Shown: positions 53,350-64,000 of the stretch, one piece after another
Numbering within the stretch: position 1 is the stretch's first letter
Layout: each line of letters begins with the position of its first letter
Assembly: GCF_905220565.1 (NCBI RefSeq)
Contig: NC_059394.1
Coordinates: 112,001-176,000 of the forward strand
DNA from: Melitaea cinxia
Lineage: Eukaryota > Arthropoda > Insecta > Lepidoptera > Nymphalidae
Reading direction: 5' to 3'
Length of the DNA: 64,000 nucleotides
Translations under genes and position numbers: made by a program
Notes under the pieces: model-generated
The model's database searches: none
The model's input: the letters and a program-made list of their open reading frames with translations, nothing else
What the model was told of the DNA's origin: nothing

Positions 53350-53690
53350 TCGCATTCACTCTGTAATAATCTCACTGCTGGGTATAAACCTCTTTCTCCA
53401 CATAGGAGAATGATTGGAGAATAATCTAATACGCTGCTCCACTGCGAGTGGACGACTATGTTCCCTACAATGAGTAACGATCGCTGTCAGGTATTTATGA
53501 TAACACCCGGGAACGACGGCTTAACGTAGTCTCCGAGGCACGATGGACCCACAAGGACAGACACTAAAGCGGAAAGGACTATTTGTACAAATACAATCCT
53601 CCATCCCTAGCGGGGATCGGACCCGCAAGCCGCCGGTGTTTTAGGCGAATGCTTGCACCACTACACCAGAGCGATTGTTTATAGACTTGT
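53350..53690 (-). repeat. tRNA-derived SINE, composite
   Basis: The left part is a SINE tail (CTCACTGCTGGGTATAAACC); the right part is the head of the 541-650 type (complement of GCTCTGGTGTAGTGGTGC with GGATCGGACCCGCAAGC). The junction is around 53565. Confidence 0.6.
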
Positions 53691-53889
53691 TTTATATTAA
53701 ATAAATTTTCCTACAAACCAGAAAAGGATAATATTTTTAGGCATAAAAAAATATAAATGAAAAGATGTGTGAACTTAGTAATACTGGTTAGATTTATAAT
53801 TTTCAAATAATTAATGATGTGTTGACAACTTTGTAACTGTTTATTTTATTTTTGATTCTTTTCCGACATTTCAGCTAAATGCATCGCAT

Positions 53890-54070
53890 CGTTACGCGAT
53901 TCTTTTGGCTCAAAGGTCACTGCACTGGTTTGTGGCTGTAGTCCGATCCCCGTACATGGCGAAACATTTTTTGTGAGAACACAAGTATTTGCATTTGTGC
54001 TTCTATATTGTTTGTTTCCAGACCTCCGAAACAGGAGTTAATCCCAGTGGGGGTCTATTAAAGAGAGTTT
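53890..54070 (+). repeat. Diverged SINE
   Basis: Weak A box (GGCTCAAAGGTCACTGCACT) and B box (GTAGTCCGATCCCCGTAC), ending AACAGGAGTTAATCCCAGTG. Confidence 0.45.
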
Positions 54071-54398
54071 TTAGTATCTAAATATTAACTCGAATTAACA
54101 CTCTTAAGTTATTAAATATGCATTATATATATATAAATGTAGAGCAGCACTTCTTAACATTGTCTACATTTCGAGAACATTCATATTAGGAGCGAGTCAG
54201 TATCGTTAGAAGTTAATATTAATTACGGACTCCGATCACGATCTTTGTTCGAAGAGTTAAAGAGATCGACCGCGCATCCTTCCCACTTCATTATCACATG
54301 TCCCGACTTGTCGCCGGGAAAAATGACAACTATTCAAATATTTAAACTGGTATTAACATTGACAAACTCCAAAATAAGTACAGAAGGTCGACATAAAG

Positions 54399-54679
54399 AG
54401 CCATCCGTCAATTACGTCGCACAAATATCACGATTTATAGGACCCTCCCCCGTCCTTGTCACGGATGGTCACATTTATGAGACCTTTCTCTACCTAGTGT
54501 GACTTCACATATTTTCCCATTTTACACCTTTAAATTATTATTTTGGATATTATTATTTGTGACATTACCTTTTTCTATTAAAATTATTTACTAATAAAAT
54601 TAACAATAGTTAGACAAGTAATGTCACACTTTGTGGACCCCTCCTTAACGTGTGACGTAATTTATGGATGACCCCTAAT
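54399..54679. mobile_element. Putative MITE with GACCCCTCC/GGACCCTCCC blocks
   Basis: The outer ends CCATCCGTCAATTACGTCGC and GTGACGTAATTTATGGATGA are imperfect inverted repeats. Two internal blocks (GGACCCTCCCCCG and GTGGACCCCTCC) are also present. The 85-codon frame over it is not convincing. Confidence 0.45.
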
Positions 54680-55457
54680 AAGTGACAAAAGGCTAAAGCG
54701 GCTATTGTTGCTATAGTCTGTGTGACCACCGGCGCCAGATCTTACAATCAGTTGCCGTTTATTCTTTTAGTTTAACATCGATATTTCATATTAGCTGAGA
54801 GAGCAGTTAAACTGCTATATATAGTTGATACACAGACAGTACAGACACCCATATCGCACACATAGACACACACACTTAGACACAGTATTTATATACGCGT
54901 ATACCATTTCCACACTATTAAGTTGGACCCCTATTTGAAAAGGTAACTCTTAAACCATCTCTTGCATTCCTGAGTATGAGAGTGACAAGATCTTGGTTTA
55001 GTGTAGCCTTGCAGAAGTTTGTCAGCGATAATGTCAAAATATATTGTATAAAAATCGACAGCTATTTGCATGTAAATTAGATAAGTAAGCAATCGACACA
55101 CGACCACACGAGTCTTGTAAGTAATAAGAGCAGTATATTTTGGTTTTACAGTTCGCAATTTATGCTGTATTTTTTACGAAACAGAAAAGGCACTTAGTGC
55201 GCTGGCCGGGCTAGTCCAGTCACGAACCCGGCCGTCGGTTCGTGATTTATAGCGCCGCTCGATAGATGGCGTCTAATAACGTGCGCTGATGCTCAGCGCT
55301 TTACTTATGCTACATTGTGGTTTTATTTCACATTGGTATGTACTTATTACATGTCATAACTTGATGTCTATTGGTATTATAAGAAATTTTATATTTTTTG
55401 AATTTATATTTTTATATGCGTTCATATTCAGACGAAATATCAAAGCAAAACGCAAGC
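54680..55457. other. Gene-free stretch
   Basis: A CA/GA-rich tract at 54830-54880 and a small hairpin TCACGAACC/GGTTCGTGA at about 55219-55244; no gene recognised. Confidence 0.35.
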
Positions 55458-55756
55458 CCTCTCTTCCCGTGGGTGTCGTAAGAGGCGACTAAGGGATAAC
55501 AAGGTTCCACAACCACCTTGGAACTTAAGAAGCCGACCGATGGCGGGATAATCATCCAAATGCTGGCTTTGAAATACACAGGCCGAAGACGGGCAGCAGC
55601 GTCTTTGGTGCGACAAAGCCAGCCCTGCGGTCACCAACCCGCCTGCCCAGCGTGGTGACTATGGGCAAAACACATGAGTTCACGTTATTTTTGACGTAAA
55701 CTTGTGGAGGCCTATGTCCAGCAGTGGACTGTATAGGCTGTAATAATGATGTAATG
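55458..55756 (+). repeat. RTE-like 3' end
   Basis: CCCTCTCTTCCCGTGGGTG to GTAATGATGATC; closest to the 32060 copy. Confidence 0.7.
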
Positions 55757-57804
55757 ATGATCAAAGCAAAAGTCTTAAATAAAAAAGTTTTTTTTTTAGT
55801 ACCTAATAGAAGTTATTGAGTTTGTCGTAGAGAAGTTGGTTCTTACTTGTGTTCAAATAAAATTTTTTTGATAATTATTTATACTTAGTGAATGAACTAT
55901 AATGAAACAACATCGTACCGATTTAAAAATGATCGAGTTTCTAGCTGGATGTGCACGGTAGAATATGCATTCCGAGCCAGTGGTTGTTTCGCGTGAAGGT
56001 GGCCGGTTTGTAAATAAAAAAATAAAATAAAAAATAAAGTCTACTAGAATAACTATCCACAAAATTTTACAGTTGAAAAGTTTTACGCTTAGACAACGAC
56101 AAATATTTATATGGCCAATACAATCTGTTGTGAGCGGGAATCGAACCCGCGACCGCCAGCGCAACAGCCAGCAATAGGAATCTATATTAAATAAATATGA
56201 TAAACATAATATTGTCACAGATACTTGATATATCTCGTTAACTACGGTCCGCGTGCGACCCGCACTCGACCTCTACCTACCCGCTGAATACTTTCGCAGA
56301 AAATGTCTGCTTGGAGTAGCTGTTAGAATACGTTCCGTCTGTTGCAAACGCAGGCTGATATCAATGTCCTGTCTGGAACATGCTTGACCTTCTTTCCATT
56401 CCATTTATCATATTTATTGTCTCTGGTGCGAGTGTGATCACTAAATATCAGATGAGCGCTGTTTGCAGAGTTGTTGTGTAATAAAAATGGTATAAACAAA
56501 TCGTACGAATGGTCTGATTCTAGACTCTTCAGTATTTTACCAGTTCACGAAGTTGTCGAATGGGGACAAATAAAACGACGTTCAAATATTAAATATTTTA
56601 TTTGAAAACAAACTTATTCGATTCATGTATACATAAAGTTTTATGTCTTACATACATAGTCTCCGTATCGTACAATCTCAAGTGATCTCTACTCTGATCA
56701 ATTTATTGTAAAACCGTACTATATTTACCGTTATATTTACATTATTATTCTATACAAATTAACTTATATTTTATTGTTACACGAACTGTTCGTTTGTTCT
56801 TAATTTATTGTTGAATGAAACAGCACGCGAAGGTCGGTGCATCGAACAAGATGCTAAAAATAAGGAAAATAAGAATACAATTCAGTTTCTGTCGAGTTTG
56901 TATGAAGTAGACTCGAATGGTAAACGAAACGTGAGATCGTGACTTAACTAAGCGCAAGCTATTTAGTAACAGTTATTCCAGTGGTTCATAATGCTCAAAA
57001 ATATGTCTTTAAGACATTTAAGAAATAAATTTCGTGAAATCGTAAATAAATTACGCAAATAAAAAATGTATGATTACTAACAGATTTACACGTGTTCTTA
57101 TTATACGCAGTTGTATCACACGTACGTAGCGTTTAGTCGCACTTATTCGATATTCTAAAGACCTACCGCTCGAAATGGATTTATAAAATCTTACCGAATA
57201 ACAGTGATCGAATCATTTTAAAGTTAATCTATATACTTTAAAGGTTATCAACAACGTAAAAATTCGTTTCGCACATCTCCCGCAGCCTCGCCGCGTCCGT
57301 AACAAACGTTTCCACTTATTACCTTTTAAATATTAAAATTTTTCAACTACAGAACAGTGAGTACGCTCGATCGAATCCACGTAGCTCCCTCGCTAGTAAT
57401 TCTCTTAAAGTAAATACAACAGACGTCCTCGAAGGAGTCCGAGAGATTCATTTACAAAATTTTATATTAAGAACGCTAACATTCCGCCTCGGTGGTTCTT
57501 TACAGAGTTACTTTATATTTAATATTCGACTTACAGTTATTTATCGCGAAACGTTTTCTAATTTATTAATTATTATTTATATTTATTTATATAGTTATTT
57601 ATAGTATGGCGATACAAATGGCTAATACGAAATAAATAACTAAAATCTTATCAAACCTAAACAATGGATGAATTCGCTAATAATATATTAATTAAAATTA
57701 AACTATAATTACATATACTTATCAGAAATGCAATAAAATGCGTTTAAACGAAATTAAAAATTGAACCAAATGAAGAACCAAGTGATTGAAGACCTAGTGG
57801 CTGA
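55757..57804. other. Gene-free stretch with one SINE fragment
   Basis: A SINE head fragment (-) lies at 56085-56175 (GGAATCGAACCCGCGACCGCC). The remainder, including 56220-57800, is AT-rich with no gene recognised. Confidence 0.4.
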
Positions 57805-58113
57805 ACCCAAAATGTCGCAGAAACCAATGCAGCGAGACTCCGCTGGCTCGGCCACGTAGCAAGGATGGGAGACGATCTCGCAGCGAAGAGAGCGTACTTG
57901 GGTAAACCTGACAGCCGTAGGCCCATGGGGTGCAAAAAGTACTGCTGGGAAGACGAGGTGCAGAGAAACCTGCGCGAGCTGGTGACAGCTGACTGGCGCG
58001 AAAAATCTCTGGACCGGGATCTCTGGCGACTTGTGGTGTCGGAGGGCAAGATCCACTACGGGTCCCTGAGCCAGAGGAGAGTAGGTAGAGTAGGAGTAGT
58101 CAATGTTGAATGA
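57805..58113 (+). pseudogene. Non-LTR retrotransposon ORF fragment, C-terminal end
   Basis: The frame contains ARLRWLGHVARMGDDLAAKR, a WEDEVQRNLRELVTADWRE segment and KIHYGSLSQ, the typical C-terminus after the reverse transcriptase in insect non-LTR elements. It ends at a TGA at 58111-58113. Nothing upstream extends it to a reverse transcriptase core, so it is a dead fragment. It may belong to the same RTE-like family as the 3' ends in this window. Confidence 0.65.
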
Positions 58114-60120
58114 ATAACTTTTACGTTAGAATACATTTCATCGCCTAGTAATTAAAAAAACTGCATTCACATAACACGTTAACGAATAAAAAATAAAAAA
58201 TGAAAGTAGGGTAAGTCGTTAGTTATAATACGCGTGACCCCAAAGTACAGCCAGCACTGAGTTCGTATCTAATGTTACCTACAATGGACGCTGTACTGGC
58301 AGGTCGACAGGCGACATCAATTCCAGTTGTTATCTACCCCGACCACTAGCCTGGATTATATTTCGGAATTCTTCTAATATTTCTAGGGTTCAGTAACATA
58401 TATAAAGTATGGAATAAATAAATATTACTTCAGCCAGATTCGAGATTTTCCGAATAGACCCGATATTGGCTGAACTTAGTAAGCTAAGCACTATTAAAAG
58501 TTTCGTCTTATATAGTGTCAATAGGTGCTGATAGCCATTCGATTGTTAACAGTCACGACTGCTATATTATAAGCATAATCACACAAGCACACACATACAC
58601 ACACATATACATACACACAAGTTTCATTGAACAAAAAGTATTTAATCCACTCGCTAAGTCAAATTGCGTACGTAGTCAAATTACCTCTAGCAAGTGAATG
58701 AAGCTATTGCAAACACTTTACTATCCTCTTGTAACCTCTGTGAAATTTTATTGGTGGGAGTAAACTAATTTATCGTTCTAAAACTTATAATATCGTGTTT
58801 GTTTCTGATGTTTTGTGATACTATAAACGTTTACATTTCATATAAATATTTAGCAGTAGGTGTATGTAATAAAGAACAAATGAATACTATTAAGATTCAG
58901 TTCATCAACATCTGAATGACATCCGAGGTTAGGCATTGTGAGTTTTGCGACCTCTATGAAGGTGTCGCTAATCACCTGCTGAGCGATAAGGAATATGTGG
59001 AGCCATGACAGTATGCGTGTGTGGGTGTACGTCGACCGATCTCGACGACCGATATCGTCTGTTACAGGCGGCTGATGAAGATAGCTTTTATATGAATGTA
59101 CGTTTTTTACCTCTAAATATGTTACCCTTCGAACTTTGCTTTAAATTGTGAGACCAAAATTAAGACCACATATTAAGACATTCAGTTTTAAAACACATAT
59201 CAGTAAATATAACATCATTCTAATAACGTTATGAAATTTGTGAACACAGTTTCTCAAATTAGCAAGTGACTTGGACTCAATTAAAATATTCATATGAATA
59301 AGAACAGATATATACTATATATAAGAATACATATATTCATCTAGTCTAACTAAAGTTTCAATGGCAAATCATTTATTCCACAAGTCTTAAATTCCGTATC
59401 AGTATCCAGTTACGGCTACAATATACAAAAGAGTTATTTGACCAATACGTCATGTCCTGTTCCCGCAGTCAACGCGAAGGACCCGTCGGGCAAACTGTCT
59501 GTGGCTGGCTGACAGACTCTGTGTTGCAAACCGCGTTACAAGCTCAAGATGTGTCTGCTGTCAACATGCTGTGTTCTGTCGTAATGCGCTGTAGTGTAAA
59601 AGATTAATACACTGCACTTGTACGTGTTTACAAATGTGTTCAGTCGGGTTTTCTTACTTTGTTTTCTTTATCGCCGATCATGAGATAAATTAATATAATA
59701 AAGATAACATTTAAAACTTGAGCGGTTCGACCTCAGCTTCGATCCTTTGATGGACACTTGTCGATTAATGCATTTTATCCACTGAGTCACCAAAGATGCT
59801 CTCATAGCTCCGACTGACATAATAATCTATCGGAAGATAACAGCCAGCCGAAAACCGTTTGCCCGAGAGGTCCGCAACTCTACTGGTATTAGTATTAATT
59901 TTGAGCGTATGCTGTGATGCAAGCGGCACAGTTACTGCAGCACTGAGTTTCGTACCGCAGAACGGAGACTTTAACTTTTACATTTTTATAAAAATGTGTG
60001 AAAGCTACGCAGCGGTCTCGTGGGTCTTACAATAAGTGTGACAGTTATGTACTAGCGATTTTTTATTACGTGACATTTCAGCATACGCTCGAACTACGAA
60101 CATATACATTCATAAATATT
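58114..60120. other. Gene-free stretch
   Basis: AT-rich, with a CA-rich microsatellite at about 58582-58620. No gene recognised. Confidence 0.35.
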
Positions 60121-60280
60121 TTTGAACATCATATCAAAAATTGACCGCTCCAGCGGGATTCGAACCCGCGTCTCCGACTGGCCGTGTCGGCGCTCTAGCC
60201 AATTAAGCTATGGAACGATGTACCCGCTAGAGCGAAATTTTTGATATGATGATTTTTATTTTCGGTTTAAGCGAACATTC
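60121..60280 (-). repeat. tRNA-bearing repeat unit, single copy
   Basis: Same unit as 25470-25645, including ATCATATCAAAAATT and its inverted partner. It ends at CGGTTTAAGCGAAC and has no inverted companion nearby. Confidence 0.7.
60146..60217 (-). tRNA. tRNA-like sequence (probably a tRNA-derived repeat)
   Basis: Same cloverleaf as 25516-25587, but the loop reads ACGGCCA, so the anticodon position is GGC rather than GGT. The change between copies argues against a maintained decoding role. Confidence 0.35.
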
Positions 60281-61192
60281 ATATCATCATGTTGTGTAAA
60301 TAATTCAATTTTAAAAGATAACAACGCTGACATTGAACAGGCGTTTTTACAATCTGTAAAATTGTCGTGAATGCAAAGGAGCAGTCGTGGAAGTTACCGT
60401 CGAAGTACAAGCTATATAAACACAGTTTTGCATTTAGTTTTGATCAAAACCAATAAGTTGGCCTGTTAAAAAGTCCTAAGTAAGAATATACACGCTATTA
60501 AGCTACATCTAGATAGCATGAACTTATCCATAATAGCCTTTAGGACTTTTGACAAACTAACTTAAGTATTACATTTTCTAAAAAAAATCTTATTCCATGA
60601 GTGACCGTTATGTTTATTGTGGACAGCATGTTATTCTATTATTACCTCTAAAAGTAAAAAAGGACAACGTAATGAAAAAAACTTGCACTGCAAATAAAAA
60701 TCTGTAGTTTGACTGCTGCCTCTACTCGCACTTCGGACATTTCTATACAAAACGCTCGAACACTAGGCTACTCTCGTCACATTTACACTTAGCAGATACG
60801 AATACAACTTGCCTTATAGTATGAGTGTATTTACAGTGAGGAGGAGCGACGGCTGAATGCCATTTACAAATAGTATGGTGCGAGCGAGCTCTCCGCCGGC
60901 CGCGCCGCGCTGCAGCTGTGACTGCTAGTTGTTGTCTAACTCATCCAATCCACGTAATTACTCGAATAATCGGCCGGCGGAGAGCGACTCGCGTGCAATC
61001 ACAGCGACGTGACCGTCCGTCGAAAGACGAAACTCGCTCATAAAAATCTTACATTAATTGTAAAATCTCTAACGTTTTAAATAATTATATTTATTTCTTA
61101 AGTGATCGAAAACTAAGTTTCCGGATAGAACGCTGCACGCGATGGAGTAGCGCGTGTGTTTCCTAGGCGGCGCTGCGCACGGCGGGCCGGCA
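60281..61192. other. Gene-free stretch downstream of the Dpr gene
   Basis: Contains a GC-rich inverted repeat (60888-60902 with 60971-60985) and the probable 3' UTR of the Dpr gene near 61090-61192. Confidence 0.4.
61090..61095 (-). terminator. Candidate Dpr polyadenylation signal
   Basis: AATAAA on -, about 100 nt past the stop codon at 61193-61195. Confidence 0.45.
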
Positions 61193-61996
61193 TCAGCTGG
61201 CGAGCTGCGCGCGCAGCAGCCGCCCGTGCAGCGCGCACGCCGCCAGCAGCGCCACCACGCAGCGCCAGCTGTCGGACAGCCCCGCCGAGCCCGTCTGCAT
61301 GGCCGCCGGCCGCTCGCCTGCGAGCATAAGCTGTTAGTTCTTCACGTTCCAAATACTCGGTTTAATTATTTCTGTTGTCAGAAACTATTCTTATCAAATT
61401 CAAAAGAACATTGGGGACCATAAGTACACGTTATACAATAGAAAAAATTGGAATTATTTTTCTTTTTCACAACTCAACAAGAGCGGCAAACAAGCGTACG
61501 TCTTATCTGACCTACGACTCATTGATGGTAAGCGATTACCGTAGCTTATAGGCGCCTGCAACACCAGAAGTATCGCAAGCGCTTTGCCGACTCTATCCCC
61601 GATTCCCTACAAAAGTCCTGGTCACCTCACTCACCACAGAAATACAGCACTTTTCAAAGCATTGTTATTTATTTGTGATGTTCTGTAAGGTCGTGATATT
61701 CCCTAGTCTTGTTGCCTTAGATTTTAAGCATGATGTTGCCTGTTATGACCTACCTCAGTCATGTTCTTGTGTTAGACCATCGAGTATCCAGTTTAGATGA
61801 GTTGTAATGAAATGTGCGTGTAGTTACCGTTGAGCACGTGTACGCGCACGGAGGCGAGCTCTGCGTTGGAGGGCGCGCAAGAGTAGCGGCCGGAGTCGGC
61901 GGGCGTAGCGTCCTGCACCAGCAGGTAGGACGTGGTGGCCGCGCCCTTCTCCGTCACCACCGACACACCGCCGCGCGACGAGTCGTACGATATCAC
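61193..61996 (-). CDS. Dpr-family immunoglobulin cell-surface protein, last two coding exons
   Basis: Partial gene, read as complement(join(61193..61317,61828..61996)). The upstream exon gives the end of an Ig V-type domain: ISYDSSRGGVSVVTEKG, then DSGRYSCAPSNAELASVRVH with the hallmark DSGxYxC, then VLN at the donor (phase 1). The last exon continues GERPAAMQTGSAG, a hydrophobic stretch (WRCVVALLAACALHG) that could be a membrane or GPI-anchor signal, and TGA at 61193-61195. This matches the C-terminus of Drosophila Dpr proteins, neuronal surface receptors that bind DIPs. The upstream acceptor (GAAGCAG at 61997) has a poor pyrimidine tract, so that border is less sure. Earlier exons are beyond 62 kb or outside the window. 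I cannot say which Dpr paralogue it is. Confidence 0.85.
61484..61710 (-). repeat. GGTGACCAGAGCTCC-family repeat in the Dpr intron
   Basis: Inverted copy: GCAAACAAGCGTACGTCTTA at the left, CTGGTCACCTCACTCACCA in the middle. Confidence 0.6.
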
Positions 61997-62061
61997 CTGC
62001 TTCATCCCCACCACACGGTCACACGGGCCTTCTCTCACACCATTACTACTCTCACTACTAA

Positions 62062-62253
62062 GGGGTCGTCCACAAATCACGTGGTGTTTTGTAGCAACTT
62101 TTTAACCTCCTACCGCCCTTGGTATATGCGGTGAAGCTTTAAACCTATTATTTATTATTTTCAGAACATGTACTCGTATAATCTGATTAAATTTTTGAAA
62201 AATTGAGCATGTCCCATTTCACTTTAAGGCTCGAGTGAGTAATGGACAACCCC
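62062..62253. mobile_element. MITE, 192 bp, with TAA duplication
   Basis: Ends GGGGTCGTCCA and TGGACAACCCC are inverted repeats with one mismatch. TAA occurs on both sides (62059-62061 and 62254-62256). A 3-bp TAA duplication fits PIF/Harbinger-type elements. The ends resemble the 54399-54679 element. Confidence 0.65.
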
Positions 62254-63973
62254 TAACATAATCGCTAATGCGTCAACTAGACGGTTGGGTTCCATTCCAC
62301 GTTAAACGCAATCTGTGTAATATTATGAAACTAAAACTTCAATTTATAACGGGAATCGTGTTGCCGGTCATGCGTCGCCGTAATGAAATCCTCCGGCTAG
62401 TTTCGGGGACGTATAAAATTGTAAACTTTCCGAATTCAGCGAAATCGTATAAATTTTAATGACAGTCATAAGCATCCGCCGCGAGGCTAAGTTTCTAAAT
62501 AATTAAATGTAATAAGCCTCAAACAGAGCGTTTGCATGTCTGCCACGCGTCGCGGACCACCAAAAGGTACTAGGTAATGGCTTCTCGCGGAGAACTTGTA
62601 ATGTCCATAATTGCGCTCATATGTAACAGTATGCAAACCAGGACGTGCTTGAAATTAACATCAGTGGTTGAAAGAAAACTTTAGAATTTAAAATGAATTG
62701 TTGCAAATCGTTTAATTTTTAAAAATAATTCACCTCTGGCAACATATCTATGATAGAATTAACCGAGTAACTTCAGAAGTATGATGTTATGTATCAAATT
62801 TGACCGATTACTACTCTACTGTGTAAAAGAGACCAAGAGAGAGATCACATCTCGTAGCAGCTACTACGCGGTGCTACGCATGCCAGGCATCTGCGTAGGA
62901 TCTATTTTCGCGTAAATTTGCGAATAATCAGCATAACCAGTATTAGCTGCGTAGTTTTATTACATAGCATTTGGCATTTGGTCGTGGATAGTATACATTC
63001 GTTTTAATATTAAAATATACATCGGGTTTTATAAATATACAGTTTGTAAAATCCGATGTAATTAAAAAAAAAAGCACCAATGGTATACCATTGATGAATG
63101 GAAAATACCCAAATCAGAGATGTTATGAATTACAAGTTTTTCCAAGTTTTTGCTTTTTTTTAAGACATCAAAAACAATTAATTCCTAGAGAGTAAAATTT
63201 AATGACAACGAGAAATGTTTTTAAAGCATTGACTTATTGAAGAAAATAAATGCGTAACGTAATTACTCATGATACATTTTTCCGTCAAAAAAACTTTATT
63301 TCTCATCTCGTTCGATCGTGCTCCGACGTCGCGCGTCGAACATAAAACGCACCGCGGCTCAACTTCTATCAGCTTCGATGCTCCGCGAGTGACACTAATT
63401 GATCCTCAGCTTTGATTACCTATTGAGTGTGCCCTCGCAACCGCGACTTTGTCCCGCTTAGACTCGAACATACCACCCGTCCCTCTCTATCATGTAATGA
63501 ACGACAGAGAGGTCGGGCCGGAGTTGTTTATCCGTTGCCATTTCAGTTCGTATTATACTAATGAAGTGCGCTGTTTACGCGAAAATGACTTATTTCTATG
63601 GCCGCGATCCACGTCGCAGCCCTGAATGGAACCTGTTTCATACAGCTAACAATTTTATCTAGGTAAATGTTTATTTCTAGTAGAGGAGCGGTTCTTTGAA
63701 ATTACGTCGACAGTAAGGAAAAATTTTCTGTTTTTTCATGTTTGTATACTAAGAAAAGAAAGATTAGTAATAAAAAATTTCAAAACACAACCAACTACCA
63801 CACTCAGTTCTACCAGCTTCAGCGTTTTTATTATAATTTTTATTTTTATATTATTAGAATGATAATGTGATCTTATCGGTCAAGTAAGTTCGATTAAAAA
63901 AAAATTGTTGAAATCATATAAAAGATTTCAAGACAAAACATAACCATTGTCAAAACACACACACACATACACT
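62254..63973. other. Gene-free stretch, probably Dpr intron
   Basis: No exon recognised. The upstream exons of the Dpr gene must lie further right, so this is probably intronic. A GC-richer patch is at 63300-63540. A CA run is at 63956-63970. Confidence 0.4.
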
Positions 63974-64000
63974 CCAGTCTATCGCAGTCCACTGCGCCAA
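63974..64000 (-). repeat. Start of an RTE-like 3' end, cut by the window edge
   Basis: CTCCAGTCTATCGCAGTCCAC begins like the inverted copies at 1253 and 49706, preceded by a CA microsatellite. Confidence 0.4.

Noticed and set aside
54245..54502. 85-codon frame as a gene
   Set aside because: Most of it overlaps a putative MITE and no protein family is recognisable.

Overview
The window reads as nuclear DNA of a moth or butterfly (Lepidoptera). It is AT-rich, has intron-containing insect-type genes, and is dense with tRNA-derived SINEs, RTE-like non-LTR 3' ends with (TGATG)n tails, MITEs and a BEL/Pao LTR retrotransposon. No bacterial or viral gene organisation is visible. All family assignments come from reading the sequence and from remembered protein families; no database was searched.

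Layout. 1-5.1 kb: SINE and RTE fragments, then a 2.0-kb DNA transposon (1631-3626) coding for an uncharacterised transposase-like protein, then a 768-bp non-autonomous hAT element (4347-5114) with a perfect 8-bp target duplication. 5.4-7.4 kb: LCMT1 (PP2A leucine carboxyl methyltransferase), three exons on +. 10.2-14.7 kb: INTS9 (Integrator subunit 9), six exons on -, convergent with LCMT1. The facing 3' exons of both genes are extremely GC-rich. 15-20 kb: repeats, including a MITE nested in a SINE. 20.1-24.2 kb: two tandem cytochrome b5 genes, both on -. 25-41 kb: no confident host gene. This stretch holds tRNA-like repeat units in head-to-head arrangement, a degenerate hAT element with transposase remnants (30607-31584), an almost perfect 30-bp hairpin at 29.9 kb, GC-rich islands that may be promoters or enhancers, and nested retroelement fragments. 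41.3-48.5 kb: an intact-looking BEL/Pao element on - with identical 581-bp LTRs, a CCATG target duplication, gag and pol. 48.5-61 kb: repeats and long gene-free DNA. 61.2-62.0 kb: the last two coding exons of a Dpr-type immunoglobulin-superfamily gene on -, whose upstream exons lie to the right of the window.

How the genes relate. LCMT1 methylates the C-terminal leucine of PP2A, and INTS9 belongs to the Integrator complex, which itself contains a PP2A module; their adjacency may be coincidence. The two cytochrome b5 genes look like a local duplication of a membrane-anchored electron carrier. The most unusual signals are the gag/pol stop codon in the loop of a perfect 10-bp hairpin, the transposon with a repeated GGCACTTGTC motif around a little-studied transposase-like gene, and the tRNA-like repeat units.
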